Source: an uncultured Clostridia bacterium
Lineage (GTDB): Bacteria > Bacillota > Clostridia > Christensenellales > UBA1242
NCBI GenBank assembly: GCA_944376785.1
Contig: CALWDV010000039.1
Location: forward strand, 1-10,197
Direction: 5' to 3'
DNA length: 10,197 nt
Shown: piece by piece, positions 6,436 to 10,197 of the stretch
How the letters are laid out: every line of letters begins with the position of its first letter
How positions within the stretch are numbered: position 1 is the stretch's first letter
Notes under the pieces: generated by a model
The model's database searches: none
Told to the model about the DNA's origin: nothing
Seen by the model: the letters and a program-made list of their open reading frames with translations, nothing else
Program-made: the position numbers and the translations under genes

Positions 6436-6977
6436 TAATCAACTTGCTTTGCCATAAAATTAGCAACTGTTTGCAAAATTTTAACATCACTTAAAGTGAA
6501 TGTTTTTTCTTGGGTTAAACTAAAAGCCACCACTCCACCAACAATTTCTGAATCTGCTAAAATAGGAACAATAATTTGACTTTGATATGTATTATTATCA
6601 TCAATAAAACACTGCAACATATTTGAATTATCGGCAAGGTTTAACAAATAACTTTTTCTTTCTTCTAACAAATTAATTAAATTTTCACTAACTTGTTTGC
6701 CTAAATAGTTTTTTATTTTTGGACTTGTTGCAACAACAACATCTTTATCGCAAACAAAAACATTTGCATCGGCAGTGTCATAAACCACATCACAAAAAGT
6801 TTGTGCAAATGCAGTTATATCAACAACAGGAGAATATTTTTTTAAAATTAATTCTCCATTTGTAACAAAAATTTGAACTGGGGTTCCTTCCTTTAATCTT
6901 AACGTTCTTCTAATTTCTTTTGGAATTACAATTCTTCCTAATTCATCAATTCTTCTAACAATTCCAGTATCTTTCAT
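6435..6977 (-). CDS. spoVT: Stage V sporulation protein T (SpoVT), AbrB/GAF transcription regulator
   Basis: Cytoplasmic DNA-binding regulator of late forespore gene expression in endospore formers. The 180 residues match the family (178 in B. subtilis). Residues 1-50 form the swapped-hairpin AbrB domain, with GIVRRIDELGRIVIPKEIRR (5-24) and ILKKYSP (44-50), nearly invariant in SpoVT. Residues about 55-178 form a GAF-like sensor domain (CDKDV at 76-80, VGGVVAFS at 146-153). The start is supported by GGAGG 4 bases upstream of ATG. A candidate sigma-G promoter lies upstream. The stop overlaps the flippase start. Its presence is the strongest single sign that the organism descends from a spore former; whether it still sporulates cannot be told here. 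Confidence 0.97.
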   Translation of the reverse strand: MKDTGIVRRIDELGRIVIPKEIRRTLRLKEGTPVQIFVTNGELILKKYSPVVDITAFAQTFCDVVYDTADANVFVCDKDVVVATSPKIKNYLGKQVSENLINLLEERKSYLLNLADNSNMLQCFIDDNNTYQSQIIVPILADSEIVGGVVAFSLTQEKTFTLSDVKILQTVANFMAKQVD

Positions 6978-7025
6978 TTATCCTCCAAATAATAAAGTAA
7001 TAATTTAAATTTGCATTTATACAAT

Positions 7026-7054
7026 TATTATTTGAAAAGATGTTTTTATTATTC
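7026..7054 (-). promoter_or_regulatory. Candidate sigma-G promoter for spoVT
   Basis: On the minus strand GAATA (7054-7050), a 17-base spacer, then AATAATA (7032-7026). The published sigma-G consensus is GHATR and CATnHTA, so the -35 fits fully and the -10 differs only in its first base. In B. subtilis spoVT is transcribed by sigma-G. The region is nearly all A and T, so a chance match is possible, and no good sigma-A promoter was found instead. Confidence 0.4.
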
Positions 7055-7062
7055 AATAAGTT

Positions 7063-7091
7063 AAAAAAAGCACTTATAAAAGTGCTTTTTT
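7063..7091 (-). terminator. Intrinsic terminator after the DUF975 gene
   Basis: AAAAAAGCACTT (7064-7075) pairs with AAGTGCTTTTTT (7080-7091) around a 4-base loop. On the minus strand the stem runs into seven Ts (plus-strand A run 7063-7069). It begins 12 bases after the DUF975 stop and isolates that gene from spoVT. Confidence 0.92.
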
Positions 7092-7102
7092 ATTTTAATT
7101 TG

Positions 7103-8017
7103 TTAATCTTTTTTTGTTGTTGTTTTTTTGGTTGTTGTTGATTTTTTTGTTGTTGAACTTTTTGCTTTTGTTGAAGTTTTATTTGTGCTTTTTGCAGTGG
7201 TAGATTTTCTTGTTGTTTTTGGTTTTTCAACAGTACTTTCTTCACTTTTTACTTCAACTGCTTCAACAACGTTTTCTTCTGGTTTTACTTCTTCTGCTTT
7301 TGTTTCTTCTTTCTTTTCAGAAATTAATTCATAATCTGATACTTCAACAGGACGAATAATTTCATCGTAGAAAACAACATTTGCAGCATAGAAATAAATT
7401 GTAATAATTGAAATTAAAACAATAGCAATTAAAACTGCAACAACACCTAAAACAACAGCTAAAACAACTTGTGTTTCATATAATGCAGAAATAAACAATA
7501 ATGAAACAATGGTTGCAGCACCAACAAGTGCATAGAATAAGTAGAAAATTACTTTATATGCAAATAAACCTGTTTTATTTCCATTCATTTTTCTTGCAGC
7601 GACATTTAATGTATCAGTTACATTTGTTATTCTTTCTTCATTTAAAACAAATAAACTTAAAGAATAATAACCAATCATTAAAACGCCAGGAATAATGAAA
7701 AGTAACAAACCAACAATTGTTCCAACAGCCATAATAATGCCAAGTAAAATTGCTTGTGCCCATTCTGGTTGTGCAAACAATACGCTAAGTTTTGGATTTT
7801 CTCCTTTAATTAATTTTTGCATATAATTTAGATAACCTAATGTTAAATAACCAAACAAAGCGATTGAAATAACCCAACCTGCATAAGGAATTGCACACAA
7901 TGCAATTAATGGTGTAACGTAAATTAGTGTTGCTAAAAATGCCTTACCCCAAACACCTTTTAATTTTTTTGCGGAAATTCTTATTAGGTCTAAACCATTT
8001 TTACTAGTTTTTTCCAT
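7103..8017 (-). CDS. DUF975-like integral membrane protein with Lys/Thr-rich C-terminal tail
   Basis: 304 residues from the preferred start MEKTSKNG. Hydrophobic segments lie at roughly 27-43, 48-66, 88-116, 153-178 and 183-210. The pattern LLLFIIPGVLMIGYYSLSLF (104-123), then a conserved MNGNK-type motif (144-148), resembles the DUF975 family, whose function is unknown. After the last membrane segment, residues about 228-265 are rich in Glu, and 266-304 are almost entirely Lys, Thr and Ser (for example TTKKSTTTKKTTTKKD). Such a tail is not part of the family core and suggests binding to an anionic partner such as nucleic acid, lipid or wall polymer; that is inference. An ATG at 8059 is in frame but lies within the promoter, so it is not used. 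It has its own promoter and terminator, so is probably monocistronic. Confidence 0.8.
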   Translation of the reverse strand: MEKTSKNGLDLIRISAKKLKGVWGKAFLATLIYVTPLIALCAIPYAGWVISIALFGYLTLGYLNYMQKLIKGENPKLSVLFAQPEWAQAILLGIIMAVGTIVGLLLFIIPGVLMIGYYSLSLFVLNEERITNVTDTLNVAARKMNGNKTGLFAYKVIFYLFYALVGAATIVSLLFISALYETQVVLAVVLGVVAVLIAIVLISIITIYFYAANVVFYDEIIRPVEVSDYELISEKKEETKAEEVKPEENVVEAVEVKSEESTVEKPKTTRKSTTAKSTNKTSTKAKSSTTKKSTTTKKTTTKKD

Positions 8018-8026
8018 AGAAAATAT

Positions 8027-8031
8027 CCCCC
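8027..8031 (-). promoter_or_regulatory. Ribosome-binding site of the DUF975 gene, decides the start
   Basis: GGGGG, followed by AT, on the minus strand lies 9 bases upstream of the ATG at 8017. No comparable site precedes the ATG at 8059. The G run is an imperfect match to GGAGG. Confidence 0.6.
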
Positions 8032-8047
8032 ATATATTATTATAATT

Positions 8048-8075
8048 AGTATATACCAAATATAAAATTATTCAA
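8048..8075 (-). promoter_or_regulatory. Sigma-A-type promoter for the DUF975 gene
   Basis: On the minus strand TTGAAT (8075-8070), a 16-base spacer, then TATACT (8053-8048). Transcription would start near 8041, placing a leader of about 24 bases before the ATG at 8017 and excluding the ATG at 8059. A second TATAAT (8044-8039) lacks a suitable -35. Confidence 0.65.
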
Positions 8076-8101
8076 ACTAATTTAATTAATTTATTTAATT
8101 T

Positions 8102-10197
8102 TTAATAGTTATATTCTAATTTTATTGTTATTGTTTTTATTTCGGTTTTTACTTCATTAGCAATGTAATAAACTTTAATATCAAATGAATTTAAACGAGT
8201 TGCTTTTCCATTGTCATAGTCAAGTAGGTTTGCAAAATTAATTTGAATATCGTTTACTAAACTTGGATCACTACTATCTTTGTTTAAGGTTAAAACAATT
8301 AATGTATTTATTGTGTCTTGATCAGCATTACATGTTCCCATAACACTTAAATTTTGTGTTTGAACTTCTAATGAAATTTGACCTTCACCAATTTGTTGAA
8401 CGTTGTCTGCACTTAAATTTAAAATTGCATTTCTTGCATCACTCTTTAAGCCACTAATTGTGTATTCATTTTTTAAGTTTGTTAAACCTGCATTAGCTAA
8501 AATAATTATTTCAACATTTTCAGTTAAAGTGTAAACCTTAGAGTTAATTGTGAATGATACAACAATTTGATATGGTAATATTTCATTAACCAAAAGTTGT
8601 TTTGCCTTAAAGTTTAATTTTGCACCTGAAACAATATTATAAGTTTTTAATGTTTCGTCAGGGTTTACTGCACCAACACTAACAGTTACAAAATCACTAT
8701 AATTAACATCTTCGCTTGTTTCAATTAATTTAACGTTAATGTTAGTTGCATTTAAACCATTCATTACAATTGTATCAAATACATTTGAAGTAAACAATCT
8801 TGAACCATTTGCTGAAACAACAAGATACTCTGTGTCATTTCCAGTCATATTAATTTCAACACCATTTGATTTTTCAAATTTTAATCCAACTTTTGGTGTT
8901 AATGGTAACTCATAAGATTTGTTAAAATCTTGTGAAAGTGAACCTTGACCAACAATGATAGTGTTTACAAATGTTATGGTTACTTCTTTTTCTAACATAT
9001 TCAAATCAGGATTAAATGAGTAAATTCCATTTTCTACACTTAACCATGAATTAAACATATTATATTCTTCATCGGTAAACGTACCTTTATCAATTGTTAT
9101 AACATTTGAATTTGTTACAACACTTTGTTTATTTGCAATTAATTCTGCTGTGAATTTTTTGGTTTTATTATCATATTCAAAATTATGAGTAACTTTACGT
9201 GGATAAACATGAATTGAAACATTTCTTGAAAGTGATCCAGCTGCTACTGTTAAGTTAATAATTCTTTCTTGGGCTTGTCCTTCTTTTTCATAGAACACAT
9301 AAGGAATTAAGTTGTTATTTTCATCAATTTCCGCATAATCAACAGAATCTGCTTCTAATGTAAATGTTAATTCTACATTAGATAAATGATAGTAGTAATA
9401 TCCAGTGTGGTTTGACGCTCTTGAAACATAATATATATGTTCATCAGAATAATAAGTTTCAGCATTATTACTTATATCATCTTTTGTGTTTGACCTTAAC
9501 AAATAGCCAATAAAGAATTTTTCATTCAAATTATATGATTGAACATACTGTGTTCCATCTTTTTTATTTAAATCAATTCCATAATTCTTATATTGTGGAT
9601 CGCTTGTATCATTAGGACGTGCAGTAACAAAATAATAACTATCAACAATTTCGGTGCCATTTCCAATTGTTCCTGTTACTTTGTTTGGATCTTCCCCATA
9701 ACTATAAGTTCCAGCAAACTGAATTTTGAATACAACTGTTTGTTTTGTTTGTCCAACAGATACACCAGGTAATGATATATTGAATGTTAATTCCATAATA
9801 TTTTTACCTGTTGACCCTGCTGGTGGAATAAATGTTATAACTCCTGTTTCTTTATTGATTGTGTAATATTTAGTTGCCTCAGCTATAACTGACCATTGTC
9901 CATCTCTAGAAACTGTGTTGCCTAATCGTCCAGTTACTGTATAGTTAAATGTTGAATATAAAGATTCTAAGTTGACTTTAACTTTTCCTTCATCGCTAGC
10001 AAAAGTAACATTGTCAACAGGTGTGAAATTAAATAACTCAATAATATTAAATTGGTTTACATCTAATTTTTTATTTCCATAATCATTTACATGATCTATA
10101 TTAAAATCGTTATCAGCATTATTTTTCTTAAAGCCATCTTCTGTGTAGATATTAACAAATTGTGGTGTAATATCAATTGCAGTTTCAGATGTGTTAT
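8102..10197 (-). CDS. Large beta-rich, probably secreted or surface protein; N-terminus outside window
   Basis: The reading frame is open from the TAA at 8102 to the window edge, at least 698 residues; the Met at 9796 is internal, because in-frame sequence such as YYTINKETGVITF lies upstream of it. I do not recognise the protein. It is rich in Asn, Thr, Ser, Val, Ile and Tyr, arranged as alternating beta-strand-like stretches. Segments such as AEIDENNNLIPYVFYEKEGQ followed by INLTVAAGSLSRNVSIHVYP resemble bacterial Ig-like (BIG2-type) domains, and YTINKETGVITF resembles strands of cell-surface repeat domains. Only one Cys is visible. The C-terminus ends TITIKLEYNY with no LPxTG motif, membrane anchor or choline-binding repeats. 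Any signal peptide would lie outside the window. No clear terminator separates it from the DUF975 gene 85 bases downstream, so partial read-through is possible. Confidence 0.75.
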   Translation of the reverse strand, partial: NTSETAIDITPQFVNIYTEDGFKKNNADNDFNIDHVNDYGNKKLDVNQFNIIELFNFTPVDNVTFASDEGKVKVNLESLYSTFNYTVTGRLGNTVSRDGQWSVIAEATKYYTINKETGVITFIPPAGSTGKNIMELTFNISLPGVSVGQTKQTVVFKIQFAGTYSYGEDPNKVTGTIGNGTEIVDSYYFVTARPNDTSDPQYKNYGIDLNKKDGTQYVQSYNLNEKFFIGYLLRSNTKDDISNNAETYYSDEHIYYVSRASNHTGYYYYHLSNVELTFTLEADSVDYAEIDENNNLIPYVFYEKEGQAQERIINLTVAAGSLSRNVSIHVYPRKVTHNFEYDNKTKKFTAELIANKQSVVTNSNVITIDKGTFTDEEYNMFNSWLSVENGIYSFNPDLNMLEKEVTITFVNTIIVGQGSLSQDFNKSYELPLTPKVGLKFEKSNGVEINMTGNDTEYLVVSANGSRLFTSNVFDTIVMNGLNATNINVKLIETSEDVNYSDFVTVSVGAVNPDETLKTYNIVSGAKLNFKAKQLLVNEILPYQIVVSFTINSKVYTLTENVEIIILANAGLTNLKNEYTISGLKSDARNAILNLSADNVQQIGEGQISLEVQTQNLSVMGTCNADQDTINTLIVLTLNKDSSDPSLVNDIQINFANLLDYDNGKATRLNSFDIKVYYIANEVKTEIKTITIKLEYNY

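Noticed and set aside
6998..7030. TAATAATT and AATTATTA inverted repeat upstream of spoVT.
   Set aside because: Pure A/T arms of 8 bases separated by 17 are expected by chance in this composition.
7128..7334. A + strand open frame rich in Val and Phe opposite the DUF975 tail.
   Set aside because: It is the antisense of Lys/Thr and Glu codons, has no ribosome-binding site, and lies over a convincing minus-strand gene.
8102..9796. Treating the Met at 9796 as the start of the surface protein.
   Set aside because: The frame stays open for more than 130 codons upstream to the window edge with the same composition, so the gene is truncated by the window.
1..10197. Possible defence island, toxin-antitoxin, phage or integrative element.
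   Set aside because: No nuclease, helicase, integrase, transposase, reverse transcriptase or paired small toxin-antitoxin genes are visible; the genes are chromosomal housekeeping, sporulation-related and envelope functions.

Overview
The window is strongly AT-rich and reads as the chromosome of a low-GC, anaerobic, probably spore-forming Firmicute (Clostridia-like). Three things point that way: a single-chain pyruvate:ferredoxin oxidoreductase, a SpoVT regulator followed directly by a SpoVB/YabM-type flippase, and Shine-Dalgarno sites of the GGAGG type. The flippase gene ends in TGA and tryptophans are encoded by TGG, so the standard bacterial code applies and mycoplasma-type recoding is excluded. 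I see no tRNA, rRNA, CRISPR array, transposase, phage gene or recognisable defence system.

Layout. On the + strand, bases 1-1517 hold the C-terminal part of nifJ, closed by a perfect-palindrome terminator. It is followed by a promoter and an unusually long thyX (1666-2844). A two-hairpin intergenic region separates thyX from the convergent dusB (2971-3918, minus). The second hairpin looks like a shared bidirectional terminator that contains the dusB stop codon. Everything from here to the window end is on the minus strand. Read in the transcription direction it runs: a large secreted or surface-type protein (8102 to beyond the window end), a DUF975-like membrane protein with a Lys/Thr-rich tail (7103-8017), a terminator, spoVT (6435-6977), the YabM/SpoVB-type flippase (4846-6435, overlapping spoVT by one base), two tandem HU genes (4522-4794 and 4119-4394), a terminator, then dusB.

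How the genes fit together. The spoVT-flippase-HU block matches the known spoVT-yabM-mazG-(hup)-yabO neighbourhood of Bacilli and Clostridia, but here mazG is absent and HU is duplicated. nifJ (energy metabolism), thyX (dTMP synthesis) and dusB (tRNA modification) are ordinary housekeeping neighbours with their own signals. For four genes the codon or window edge that looks like the start is probably not: thyX, HU and the DUF975 gene each have an upstream in-frame ATG that the ribosome-binding site or promoter argues against, and the large surface protein stays open past its first internal Met to the window edge.

The most noteworthy observations are the tandem-Thy1 architecture of ThyX, in which the signature motif appears divided between the two halves; the structured thyX-dusB intergenic element; the histone-tail-like extension on the DUF975 protein; and the unrecognised beta-rich surface protein. 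None of these amounts to clear evidence of a new multi-gene system.
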